Positions 34,120 through 45,535 are shown, numbered from the stretch's first letter. The stretch: DNA of 64,000 nucleotides from Epiperipatus broadwayi (GCA_028023455.1 JAQFVV010012420.1:7207194-7271193); one strand, 5' to 3'. A program made the numbers and translations. The notes: generated from the letters alone by a model not told the origin.

Positions 34120-35060
34120 GTGTGACTATGTATATCTGTAATAAATGTAAATTCAATTATTCAGCTTTATTAAATCTTTCAAAAAGAAAACATAAAAGTA
34201 TATAAACTTATAACATTTTTTTTTAAAGTTAAAATATTTAGTTTTTTAGTATTTTTTATTTTAAACTTATCTCTTTTGTTAACAGATAAACAGATTTAAT
34301 TCATTGATAAAAAGATTAAGTTGTTGATTTACTTTTTTTTTTTTAATTAAAAATTATACTAATCAAAAATGAAAGAGATAAAAAATCTAAAGTAATACTT
34401 TTGTTAATTTTTCTGCATGAGTCTATCAAATAATGGAAAGATTTTGCTATAAAAATGTGGTTTTTTATTATTCTCTCTTTTTCTGCCTGCAGCTAATCTA
34501 AAATAAAAGTCCCAAATTTATTACAAAAAATAGAATCATTTGTTGTAAATTGTAGTTGAAACCAAGAATAATAATCACAACTCAAGTAAAAGCTCAGTTA
34601 CCAATAAAAAATTGGAAAACAGTAACTGGGATAACATGAGTACAATTATGATTGAGTAAATTTTACTATATTTGTGCAGACCATGCATTCAACACTTGAA
34701 GAAGGCTGACCTACTTTCTAAAAATGTTTCTGCTAGTCTAAAGTTTTTTTTAGAATAATCTGCTGAAAAAGAGAGGGAGGATGAAGAAATATTGGCAAAA
34801 AATGAACCCTCATTGCCAATGCTTTCCAAGAGGCCAGATGTGAAACAAATACATTATTATTTTAACTATGTGTATACAAGTTAGATCACCAACTCTTAAA
34901 ACTATAAAAGCATTTATTATGGCATTTAAGAAAATTGAACACAATATATATATATACATGCATACATAACAGTCACTCAAGAGAAAACTAAGATAGTACA
35001 TACTTTAAACTGTAAACTTAAATGAGCTCAAAATTCAGAGGTGAGGCTATGTTATTTTGT
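34120..35060. repeat. Duplicated segment Y, copy 2
   Basis: Direct-orientation partner of 23880-25050, starting about 10 kb further right with the LINE lying between. It contains ttctctctttttctgcctgcag at about 34470, a perfect acceptor-like sequence that is not a complete acceptor in copy 1. Confidence 0.75.
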
Positions 35061-36009
35061 CTATTGTTATTTTATGATTATTTCTTCATGCTCTTGAATG
35101 TATTAATGCCAGTATAATTTTTTAAATTCATATTTTCCTTTTTTTATATTTGAATTAAGTGTATGAAATATAACAAAAATATATAAGAGTTTGAAGAAAA
35201 GGCTTTGTTAAAACAAAAGTAAGTTATACGTTGTCGAGTGACAATGATATTTTAAACAAACAATTGTTATTATGATGTATTAGCCTCTTTAAATTCAACA
35301 TTATATGGTTGACATTCATTTATTGGAAGTGAGTTATGTTCTTCATGATCTAGACAGGTATTACAAATAGGGGATGTGTAATGGTCATCATTATTCTATT
35401 TAAATAAAGTATTGTTAAATATATAGGTGCCAATCTATTTCCTGGTGTCTAAAGTCAAGTGGTGCCCATGTAAATTATATAATTTTTTAAAAAAAGTAAA
35501 TTATTGAAATATGCTTAATCTGATCATTACTATATATATATTGTAACTGTAAAATATGGCAAGCCAATCATAATTATAACTTTAAATCTACTAAATTATT
35601 ATGTAAAATAATAAAACTCAGCAGCTAAAATGTAATTTGAAATCAAAGGGGCATTTTATTGAATCCAAACTACACTCTATCAATAAATATCCTAATAAAC
35701 TTTAATAAATTATTTTATTTTAAAATTTTTAATTTCTTTAAGTATGTGTATCTTGTATGCTATAAAATTCTTCTTAATGTTGTAGCAAAACATATACTAA
35801 TTAGGTTTAAAATATATTTAAATGTTTGTTCAAGTATCCCTGGGTAAATTAAATAACTGCCTTGGTAATTATAATCATGTAACCCAAAATTTTGATAAGT
35901 GATAATAATCTTATAAATAACTAAAAAATACAAAGTCAATTTTAATTATTATAAGATATTTTATTTACATTAAACAACAACAAGATAATAATTTATTGAT
36001 TTTCTATTT
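35061..36009. other. A+T-rich non-coding stretch
   Basis: No supported gene. The short plus-strand open frame at 35659-35847 is low-complexity. Confidence 0.45.
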
Positions 36010-36320
36010 TAATGATATCTTTTTTTTTTTCCTCTCAGTGATGCAAGTTTATTCATAAAAAAAAAAAACAGATACAAATACAGTTAAAAAAAGGGTTTAC
36101 AAAAAAGTGATTACATGGTAAAATGAAATTTAGGAGCAACATGGTGAAAGGGGAAGGATACATAAAAAAGGGAAAGGGATGTGGAAATAGTGTGTAGTCC
36201 AGGCCAAGAATAGCTTTTAAGTTGCAAGTCCGAGGTGCACGTCCTCATTGAGTGAGCGACTGCACGGGTCGCAAGCATTCATATGGATGAGTCCTGTGAC
36301 AGAGGCTAATGATATCTTTT
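36010..36320 (-). mobile_element. Retroposed transcript 3' end with poly(A) tail and 14-bp TSD
   Basis: taatgatatctttt occurs at 36010-36023 and 36307-36320 and flanks 283 bp. On the minus strand the insert ends gaataaacttgcatcactg, then a few bases and an A-run (36024-36030 as T). The aataaa signal (36048-36053) is about 20 bases before the tail. Its 5' part is unusually G+C-rich for the window, and one frame reads NACDPCSRSLNEDVHLGLAT before a stop. It is a 5'-truncated copy of a polyadenylated RNA made by LINE machinery. The source gene or element is not identified. Confidence 0.85.
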
Positions 36321-36870
36321 ATACTATTTTCAGTTTATATTACAAAGAAATAAATAATTTGTAATATTATACATATAGAAAAGACATTATTTTGGTCAAA
36401 TAAAATTTTATATCTTGATTCCTAAAGTATTAACAAAGGTTATACACTTTATTTAGACAAAAAAAAAAGTTAATCATAGAATAAATTTAAATAATATTAC
36501 AAATATGTTTTCTCAAAAAAAATGTTTTTAATAACTCATATCTAATTCCTTTAATTATCCTACATATATGATTCTTGCATACACAATTATTAACACCATT
36601 ATGACAACAGATCATTTTATTGAGTGGCTAAAATATAAAAAGTACTATATGAACAGATGCTTCTACTTCTCTAAATATGTATCCTAAGAAAAATAAATAA
36701 ATGCAAGCTATAATACAACTAAAATATATACAGTATTATTTAAAAAAATACAAATAACATCTAATTCTATAGAAACTTATTTCTACCATTCCAATATGAA
36801 ATAACTATTGAAAACTTCATTCACCTTTGAAGACATTATAAATAACTAAACTAAATTATTATAAGATACA
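36321..36870. other. A+T-rich non-coding stretch
   Basis: No feature recognised. Confidence 0.5.
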
Positions 36871-36992
36871 TTTAAAAATATATATAATTTAAGTAACTCT
36901 TGTTAAACAATTAAATTACATGTGTTTAAAATTTTAAAAATATATATAATTTAAGTAACTCTTGTTAAACAATTAAATTACATGTGTTTAAA
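36871..36992. repeat. Perfect tandem duplication, 2 x 61 bp
   Basis: tttaaaaatatatataattt through atgtgtttaaaat is repeated without mismatch at 36871-36931 and 36932-36992. Confidence 0.95.
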
Positions 36993-38515
36993 ATTAGTTC
37001 ATTCATACTCACAAATAAATACAAGCGTTGTATGTGAAATAGATTATACAATTATTAAATAAATATAGATACCAATTTTTCATTTTCATAAACATTCAAT
37101 GAAGAATGATAAAATAGAACAATTGTTTTTACTGTTTTTTTATTTTTTAAAAAATAAATTCTTAAAAGTTGTTTGTAAACAATGTTCATAATGCTGTTTT
37201 CAAATATTCATCCCATGGCAATTTAAGAAGAGTAAATGGGTAGATATGAAGATTGCAAAAAAGAACCATCAAGTGAAATGATTGTTCAAGTACTTATTGG
37301 AGATAATTACAGCAAGCAAATGACACTAATTAACAGATTTTGTAAATGGTTGGAAAATTTAAATCAATGGAGATGTTAACATCTTTCTTCTACAGATATC
37401 CAAAGAGATTGTTATTTCTATTTTTTCCTCTTTTAAACATATATAACAAAAGGATTTCTCTTGCTGGTGGAATTGGTAGACCAACACATAAGGGTTTGCC
37501 AGAACTTCAGCCAACATGGTTTTTTAGCATATATTATTTATGCATACATTGTAATATTTTTTGTAATTTAGAAGTATAAAAGCAAAACAGAAACAGGAAT
37601 TTTCAATGAGAAAAATAAAAGGATAAAAGTAACCCCCTTCAAATGTTTCTTTATTTCTATTCAATTTTCTCTTTATGTCAGCATTTCAATGGCATCCTTT
37701 CTTGAATGTTTTGTAATAGTCTATCATTGTAAACAAAGAATTGCACACACACTCAATGACAATCTTTTTTAATGTTACCACATTCAAAATAGAACATTAA
37801 AATATTTGTATTTAATACAAATAGAATAAATAATTTCAAAAAAAAATTATAAAATAAAGTATTTTTTCATATTTTCTGCCTATCCATGCACTCACATTTT
37901 ACTGCCATTATTAAAATTAAAGTAATTATTAATAGTAATTCAACTTATAATTTGATGACTATTATTATATTTGTGTTGCATTTAAAATATTATATGTAAA
38001 CAATATATTAACTTTAGCAAACAACAACAATAACAATAAAAAAAATTATAAACTTTTTAAAGACAAATCTAAATGTGAAATTAAATTGTTACATTGCATT
38101 TCTTTTAAAACTATATATATATATGATTACAAATATGTAAAAAAGTCATAAGACATTTCTGATTCAAAGAAAATAATATTTTCTTGTTTTTTTTCTTTAA
38201 ATCACATAATTTAATAATTGGACTGGGCTAATCCTTACATTTCTCTTCCTCTTACAACAACAAAAATAGTATTACTGCTAATAACCAAAATGGATTATAA
38301 CAGTGAAATAATAACTTTATCAAGAAAGAAATGTTATTTCACAAAATTAAAATATCTCTTTAAAATAAGTAATTTTTTTGTCTAATTAAATTAAGATATT
38401 TACAAATATTTATTTTCAACCATATTCATTTTATTCTATTTACAAGTGGTATAATAACATTTATATCCATAAACATTGGATTAAATAAATGCCAGTTATT
38501 TCATATATATAGGTC
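36993..38515. other. Non-coding; lower part probably the 3' UTR or 3' flank of the minus-strand gene
   Basis: No supported coding exon. The nearest aataaa on the minus strand downstream of the stop at 38516 is at 38409-38414. The plus-strand frame at 37346-37579 has a less A+T-rich core (SLAGGIGRPTHKGLPELQPTW without the last residue) but no homologue I recognise. Confidence 0.4.
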
Positions 38516-38600
38516 TTAAGCTTCAGGTATCGTTGGTATATCAATCTTATAGACATTTCCCCTTATTTTCTTGCTTTTCTTGTAAGGCTCTTCATAGAAG
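38516..38600 (-). CDS. Terminal coding exon of an unidentified minus-strand gene
   Basis: On the minus strand a strong acceptor (attttttttcag, ending at 38601) is followed by 85 nt that finish one split codon and then read FYEEPYKKSKKIRGNVYKID plus seven more residues ending PEA before TAA at 38516-38518. The sequence is charged, Lys-rich and free of low-complexity runs. It is too short for a domain call and I do not recognise the protein. Supporting it as an exon are the clean acceptor, full open frame, balanced codon content amid A+T-rich sequence, and an aataaa about 100 bases past the stop. Upstream exons should lie at higher coordinates. A possible first exon of this strand is near 57.6 kb. 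Confidence 0.6.
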
Positions 38601-40700
38601 CTGAAAAAAAATTTTTAATAGATATTCCTGTGTATGACTAACTTGGAGAGTCTAAGTTAATACTAAATCATCAACTAGTTATATTACAAAGCTGCACATA
38701 AAAAGTTGTTTAATAAAAACATGAATAAATTGAGAAACAAATGTGTAAACTGGCCAAAAAAAAGTAAAGTTAATTTATTCATTAATAATATTGTTAAATA
38801 TTTTATAAATTTATTTTATAATATATGAGAAATAAAATGAATTTCAATGTAAGGGAAAAAAGAAAAAAAGTTTCTGCACAAGAGGTTTGAATTGTGTAAT
38901 TTATAAAAATCATGAACCATTTTAAACCCTTTTAATTTTCCTTTTTTGAGTTTAGTTTTAAATAATTTTTTCACATTTTTACAGTAAATTTGATGGCAAA
39001 ACTAAATATGATATTAAAATTTTGAAGTTGATAATATTTGAAAAGTTGTGATTTAAAGTTTAAATGTCAACAACATTTTTTTCTTTCTATCATTAACTAA
39101 TTTTGATTGAGAGATAAAAAACTATTTAATCTCTTTCATTTATTTATGTTTCAAATCATGATATGATATCTATAAAATTGTTTCAAGAACATGTTGTGTA
39201 GAGAATTTTTTTTCCAAAAAACATATTGTTGTCAAGAATATGAAATCAAAATCTTAATAGTTAGCTGGTAATAAATCTGTTATTTGATAAACATGTTGTT
39301 AAACAACATCAAATAGGTATAAATAAATCTGAAACAAGAAACTAGGGAATTTTATTCCAGCCCAGTCTATTTTAGTTTTTTTAAAGACTCAACATAAGAA
39401 GCTGTATTGTAGTGATCCAATGCCAAGCAGAAAAACTGCTGATTAAAACTTTTCTTTCATAACTTAGATATATGTACTCCGCTAACTATTTTTAAAGTAT
39501 TTTTCAATATTCCAGTTATAACATCCAGTACAATAAAATTATCTAGAAGACTATTTGCTATGTGTGACTAGACAACAAAAAAGCAACCAGCCAAGACATC
39601 CACAAAAATCAGTCAGATCCAGATACTAGTACTGATGTTTTCCAAAAACCAGCCAGCGCCTGCCTTAATAATGCCATGAAGAAATTAACAGTGCCATAAA
39701 AACTACCCCAAATTTACTAATATTGTATCTTATATAATGTCACCTATGCTTCCAGATTTCATTGCCCAAAGGAAAAAACTATTATCTTTGGGGAAATTAA
39801 TGAATATAACTGCAAATACCCTCAAACAATAATTTCTACAGAAAACCATGGTTTGGAACTGTTTCAATATTTAACATGGTAAGATCTTATCATTATAGAT
39901 ATTATAAGACCTGAAACTTAAATGTAAAATATCTTTATAGCATTATATATTTTATATTTTGTATATGCATTAATAGTTGCAAGAGTATATGCAACATTTT
40001 TTCTTTATGCATAGTTAATAAATTGTTAATCCATTTAGTCTGTCTTTGCATCTTAAACTTATTTTAACCATAATGCTTTTAACATCCAATATGTTTGTAA
40101 TATGTACAATCTTTAGAAATCATGCAATCAACTGGTTAACATGCAGGGATGGATGGTGGTGATAAATTTCTAAATAATGATGATTGTGCATTAATAAGTT
40201 TTGCAAAAGTAAACTTTTTAATCAGAAGATTTGGCACCTGACAGTTTCATCTTTTTTATATTTATGAAACTGAAAAAAAAAAAAAATACTTTGGGGAGGA
40301 TTTGTACTTAGGTTATAAATAATTATCATCACATTGAATAATATTATTATATATGAGGAGACCTAAAATAATTGAAATCACTCTCTGGTTTACATGCCTG
40401 CTTTAGTATATGCTTCTGCTGTTACACTCTTCTTGCAGAAATCTCTCTGTATCAATACGACAAATGATATAGCCATGTGAAATTGTGGTGGTATGTAGCA
40501 CTTTTTTTTTGTAAAGTGAATTTTGCATATTTGTAAATTTTTATAATGAATGAAAAGTTCATAAATTATGAAATTCTGTTTTTGTTTGCAGAAAATGGCA
40601 GGACAAGCAGTTGTAATGCTTGAAGCAGATTATAAGCGAGCTGTTCTCCTGTTTTTCAGCAGTTTAATTGAAATGTTAAATTCACCACGTCCCTAAAAAC
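38601..40700. other. Non-coding, probably intron of the minus-strand gene
   Basis: A+T-rich. A slightly more balanced patch at 39570-39680 (including ccagccagcgcctgcc) has no open frame or repeat partner that I found. Confidence 0.4.
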
Positions 40701-40701
40701 A

Positions 40702-41152
40702 TTGCAAGTGAAGTCCAAGGTTAAAACAATGCTGATTTTTTTTTACACAAGTAGTATTTTTCTCGCAGATTTAGTTTGTAACAGTCAGACATTTTATCTG
40801 CATGTTCTAAAACATTTAAATGATGTGGCAAAATGTAAAAAAGCCATTTTGTGGCAAAGAAAAGAATGCAAGCTTCACCCTCACAAAGGGTCATCTCTCA
40901 AAGCCTTGAATGTGAAAACTTTTTAATTGCATTCAGCATGATCCAGATTATCTATCACCCATATTCACTTGATCTTGCTTCATGCAAATATTTTTGAATC
41001 TCTTGAATAAAAAAACTCTCATTTTTTGCAGACTTACAAGTGGTGAAAATAACAACAGACTTTGCAAGTGTTTCCAAACTACTTTGAAAAATGAAAAATA
41101 TGTTTAGACTGGTGTATTGCATCAAATGAATAGTAATTTGAAAAAGATTAAA
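40702..41152 (+). pseudogene. Mariner (DD34D-like) transposase remnant
   Basis: The plus strand reads KVKTMLIFFY, then FYLHVLKHLNDVAKCKKAIL and LHPHKGSSLKA. In mariner transposases the corresponding blocks are K-x-M-L-I-x-F-F-D, Y-L-x-V-L-x-R-L-x-x-x and L-H-H-D-N-A-x-x-H. Further on, after stops, HPYSLDLASC-like text and NYFEK, CLDWCIASNE and FEKD match the family's C-terminus. The catalytic Asp of the HDN motif is gone and several stops are present. Terminal inverted repeats were not located. The original protein cut and pasted the element at TA sites. Confidence 0.7.
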
Positions 41153-41279
41153 TTTATAACACTTAAAAATAAACATTTTTATTATAAAATTCCGGTTACA
41201 TTCGGGTATTCCATGATATATTTGAATTTAATTTCATTTGAATTTTATTAACAATTCAACTTTCATTATTAAAACAAGC

Positions 41280-41410
41280 TAAAACTCTCTATATGTATTG
41301 CCACTCAGTGCAAGCCAGAGTAAACAATGGAAAGGCTTGTGCATAAAATCTCCATCCAGTGCCTACTCATCCAATATCCCCAGACTAATTTCTGGCTTGT
41401 GGCTGGTATG
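41280..41410. repeat. Partial copy of the palindromic-repeat family
   Basis: tgcataaaatctccatccag, tgcctactcatccaatatcc and ccagactaatttctggctt match 18090-18155, and inverted they match 16050-16130. Confidence 0.8.
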
Positions 41411-41524
41411 AGTTTACTGGCTTTCAACTTTCATTATATAAATATTTATTTGAATTAATACTTGCTGTTTGTATATCTTTAGTTTCTAATTCAAACCCAT
41501 TTATCATTATTTATTTACCATTAC

Positions 41525-42530
41525 AATATATACTAAACAGTAATAAAGATATGTGCAAGGGATTGTGATCCAGGCCAAATGATGAATGTTAATTCAGCTC
41601 AACAAGTGCATATTGGGAATTATACATATTTTTTATGTCTTTGGTCATATGTTTATGATAACACTCCTCTGTAAGGTATTAAAAGCATATAGAATCAAGT
41701 CCCTACATTTTGTGAGAGTGGTGTAATAAATATTACACTACAGAAATATTCATTAAGTGATAGTTCTCTAGTCTGATGAATGATTAATAAAATTAATATA
41801 CTTCCATTAAATGGTTTGTGCCAGTGTTCTAAAAGCAGTAAGTTTGACACTTATGAATTAAACTGTAGTAATTGGCTATCTATGTATACTAAACAATGGT
41901 AAAGATATTCAATAAAAAATAGTCATATATCACATGACCCCATTTCTTTTAAGCTTGTAAAAAATAAACAAAGAGCTTTGCTAATTGCTCAACAAGCTTT
42001 GTGATAAATGCTTAGCCAGAGAAAGCATTTAAAATATCTCTGCCAGGAACCCCCTCCCCCCAATCCCTGACCAATGTTTTTGTGCTTTGGTACTCATCAG
42101 AGAGGTACTAGGTTAGATTCAGACACTAGATCTAAAAATACCAACCCAATTTTTAGATTTAGTGTCTGAAACTATCCTAGTGCTTCCGAGGAATGCCAAA
42201 GCATGATCAGGAATTTGGCGGGGGGGGGGGGTCCTGACATATTTTAAATGTTTTCTCTGGCTAAGCATTTATCACAAAGCTTGTTGAGCAATTAGCAAAG
42301 CTCTTTGTTTATGGTAAAGATATGTGTAAGAGATAGTGATCTAGTTCAACTGATGGTTCAGCATGAAATATGCATCTTGGGACTTATACTTTTTTTTCAC
42401 ATGTTTTTGATCATAGCTTTATGATTCATCTCTCCATAAGGTGTTAAAAAGCAGATAGAAATCAGTCCCTAACTTGTGGGAGAATAGTGTAATGAAAACT
42501 ACACTACAAAAATATTATTCATGACATATT
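41525..42530. repeat. Direct repeat pair (about 230 bp) flanking a hairpin insertion
   Basis: 41534-41770 and 42314-42530 share aaagatatgtgcaaggga versus aaagatatgtgtaagaga, ataaggtgttaaaa versus gtaaggtattaaaa, and gtgtaataaatattacacta versus gtgtaatgaaaactacacta. A third partial start is at about 41885. The palindrome at 41964-42312 lies between the units. Confidence 0.75.
41964..42312. repeat. Hairpin palindrome, about 350 bp
   Basis: Arms of about 165-175 bp run from ataaacaaagagctttgcta and tcacaaagcttgttgagc-type sequence to a central loop (accaacccaa, about 42139-42149), then back as their complement ending ctctttgtttat. The arms are close to perfect at their outer ends and diverged near the C/G-runs (42048-42060 and 42219-42231). 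It is a candidate foldback element with no coding content. Confidence 0.88.
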
Positions 42531-42571
42531 TAACAACCATCTGATAAAACTTGATTATCTTTTCTAGTTTT

Positions 42572-42696
42572 CTTCTTAACATAATTTTTTTCCATATGTC
42601 AAATGCGTTGACCCGGAAGCGAACCCAGGCCCAGCTGCTTGGAAGGCAGCTATGCTAACCACTAGGCTACCAATGATTGACTTCTTAACATAATTT
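42572..42696 (-). mobile_element. tRNA-Gly-derived SINE with 16-bp TSD
   Basis: The minus strand carries a tRNA-Gly(TCC)-like body. The A box is tagcctagtgg (42659-42669), the anticodon loop is cttccaa with anticodon TCC, and the B box is ggttcgcttcc (42615-42625). A short tail follows (catttgacatatggaaaa). The element, 42588-42680, is flanked by cttcttaacataattt at 42572-42587 and 42681-42696. It is a retroposed copy, not a functional tRNA: the tail is fused to the tRNA 3' end and there is a second diverged family member. Confidence 0.85.
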
Positions 42697-45242
42697 ATTT
42701 AACTTTTTTAAAAATTTGTTATAGTAAACTTTGATAAGATTTGAAGTTAGTGTAAGACAAAATAGTGAAGACTCCTAATTTTAATAAAAGGTAATAAATA
42801 AATACATGGCTATTGACATTTTATTCGATAAAGTGTTAAACTTTTAAAGCAAGAGTATATACATTGTTTAAGAAGCAATGTAATAACTAAAGAAGACTAA
42901 ATTGTTAAAAAAATATAGTTTTTAATAATCCTCAGATTTCTAAAAATGTTGCAAATCCCCCCAAGGTCTTTAATCATTATTCTAGTGTCTCTAAAGTTTA
43001 AAAATAAAGTAGTAAAAACGCTTATCTATAAAATAAAATATAAAAAAAATAGTGTATAAATATTCACCTTCCTTTTTTAAATCGATTCAAAATATCAAAA
43101 ATAGCTAATAACTTCAAATTGCGTCTGCCAATAATCTTCGAATGAATCTTTCAAGTGCCAGTTATTTATTAAGTTATAACGTAAAGATTAGGATTTATTC
43201 TCAATGGAGTTCAACAAAATAAGATATAAAATTCTGATAGATGAATTGAGTAAAGAGCGTGTAAAAACTTTTTTCATTAAAAACAGTTAAATATTTTTAA
43301 TGGAATATTTTTATCTTTCATATATTCAGATATAGTTAGTGTAGATATCATTAAAATCAATCAACACTTAGACACTCCCAATATCAATAACAATCAACAA
43401 TCTTAGCCTGTTGGCAAAACAACCTCCTTTTAATAATAATATATATATATGTATAAAAGTATAATCACCAATTGATAAAGAACCATTAAAACAAAGATTG
43501 CCTAGGTAAAAAATAATTTATATAACATTTAAATTACATTTCATCTACTATAGTTTGAATAAAATGGTCATTTAAGTAATTCTACTGAGATTGGCAGGTG
43601 AGATCCAATCAAAATCCATGGGTTTAATAATAAAACAAAATCTCAGAATTTCACATTTTTTCTTTTTTTAACATTCTCTATCTAAGTTAAAAAAAGTAAA
43701 TATCTCAAATTTTCATTTCTTAAACTGCTTGGGACTAAGCCGCCATATTGAATTTTTAAAAATACTGGTCTGAGACACAATTTTCACAATAACTTCAGTT
43801 TTAATTATGTTAAAGCAAAAACAATTACATTGATAGAAACTAGAAACATTAAGGAAAACAATAAGCATAAAATAAATGGAGATAGCTATATAAAAAATAA
43901 GGAAAAAAAAGGGATTTTCACACCTGGAATAATTATTATTTTATTGTTTGTTCATAATTTGGAAATTAACATTAACTAAAATTCAAATTACATCTTCAGT
44001 GATAATTTCTTTGTATTTCTCACAAAATTATCTTTCTAAACATGTATAACATGTTTTACCTGAGATAATCCACAGCTTACAATCTCCAAAAAAAGTCAGA
44101 TATGACTTCTTCATTCTTATATTGTACCCTAAATGTTCTAAATGCCAAAGGCATCTATAAAAAAAGATTCATCCTAATAAAAGATACAAAAGAAATCATC
44201 ATATCAATTGGCTTCTTGTCTATCTAAAACTAGAAATTGTAGGCTACTGTCTATATCACTGATAAAATGAGTTTCATCTCTTCATTTTATATTTTTTTGT
44301 GTACATCAGAGATGTTTATATTCTTTATGGATTCCAGTGATGTTTATATTCTTTATTCACAGAAGTGATGCTATCTTGTTATATTTATTGTATCATATAG
44401 ATATAATTTATTTGCATATAGTCCATTTGTTAGCTATAGACTTGAAAATAATGTTTATGAAACATGTAGCAGAACCAGAGTGACTCCAAAGCATGAACAA
44501 GAATAAACAAAAACATAAACAAGAATCAGAATTTGATTATATGCTTGCGTATGCGATCTTTGTATACATTTGATTATTAGTTTTATAACTCATTACTTGT
44601 AAACACAAACATACTATATAAACATAATTATAAATAATAAATTATTATACTTTTTGAAAATCATTATTTTTATAAAAATAAGTGGATTAGTGTAGGTAGA
44701 ACTTTAGAAAATTATGATAGATATGAATTCTATATGAGCATAAATAAATATATAACTACAAACTAATGCATACTAATTACACACTAAAATTAATAAAAAA
44801 GATATTTTTTTCAGAAAATTAAAATTTTTTTTAAATATTATTAAAAAAATTAAAATTTTACTTACGAGTCATTATGTTGAAGCTCTATTGTAGGCCTTGT
44901 TTGTGAATAATGTTAACTTGCATTTGGTAAACCATTTTTTTTCTTTTATCGCTTCATGGTAATTACAAAAGTTATCAAAAAAGAAAAAAAATTAAGTACT
45001 GTGGTCGATTAAAACTTGCCAAAAATCCAAATTTCAACCTATTTTTTTTTAGGTAAACATTTTCTGAAAGCTACGTCATTGAGCTATCAAATAAATGCCT
45101 GTATTTTGGTTGATGTCATGCTTATACTTTTTACATCAGTAAAGAAAGAAAACACATCATTCAATAAGCATTCAAAGAGCTCCCACAGTGCTCATGGAGC
45201 ACATTTATTTTATTTACTGTTGCTTAAATATCCAGTTTGTAA
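42697..45242. other. A+T-rich non-coding stretch
   Basis: No gene recognised. Small direct duplication at 44305-44360 (gatgtttatattcttta twice). The plus-strand open frame 45016-45246 has no recognisable domain. A YY1-like motif at 43741 is listed separately. Confidence 0.4.
43738..43752 (-). promoter_or_regulatory. YY1-like motif, possible TATA-less start on the minus strand
   Basis: The minus strand reads caatatggcggctta, a near-ideal YY1 core (AANATGGCGGC) in very A+T-rich surroundings. It resembles the 5' start of the full-length LINE (aatggcggcc), but no ORF1 follows. It may be the stub of a related element or a host promoter element. Confidence 0.25.
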
Positions 45243-45372
45243 ATAATTTACTCCTTTTTTTCATGTGTCAAAGCATTGGCTGGAAAGCGAACCCACAAAC
45301 CCAGGACAAATGCTTGTAAGGCAGCTGTGCTGACCTTTCAGCCACCAACACTTGACATAATTTACTCTTTTT
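45243..45372 (-). mobile_element. Second tRNA-Gly-derived SINE copy, diverged
   Basis: The minus strand has the same layout as the copy at 42588-42680: cagctgccttacaagca around the anticodon loop, gggttcgctttcc as B box and a tail gctttgacacatg followed by A-rich sequence. Flanks ataatttactcctttt (45243 on) and ataatttactcttttt (45357 on) are a slightly decayed target-site duplication. Confidence 0.75.
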
Positions 45373-45457
45373 CCATCTCTTATTCTGAAGGATTATCCAA
45401 ATTACTGTCTTATTTCTTGAACTTTATATTAAAATGAATATATATATATATAATGTT

Positions 45458-45535
45458 GTTCCAGCATCTCTTGTCAAGTTACAATATATATATAGTTCTA
45501 GCTCCTCTTTTCAGGTTACAATATATATATATATT
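45458..45535. repeat. Two-copy minisatellite, 37 bp, with (AT)n core
   Basis: gttccagcatctcttgtcaa and gttctagctcctcttttcag each precede gttacaatatatatat. The start offset is 37 bp. Confidence 0.75.

Noticed and set aside
37346-37579. Coding exon with text GGIGRPTHKGLPELQPTW
   Set aside because: Only a short balanced core in an A+T-rich frame, with no convincing splice pair and no family I recognise.
42040-42235. Poly(C)/poly(G) tracts as G-quadruplex regulatory sites
   Set aside because: They are complementary parts of the two hairpin arms; other C-runs (23168, 24591, 59226) are isolated homopolymers.
42588-42680. Functional tRNA-Gly(TCC) gene
   Set aside because: Target-site duplications and a fused SINE tail show it is a retroposed copy. 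The acceptor end pairs poorly at the 5' side.
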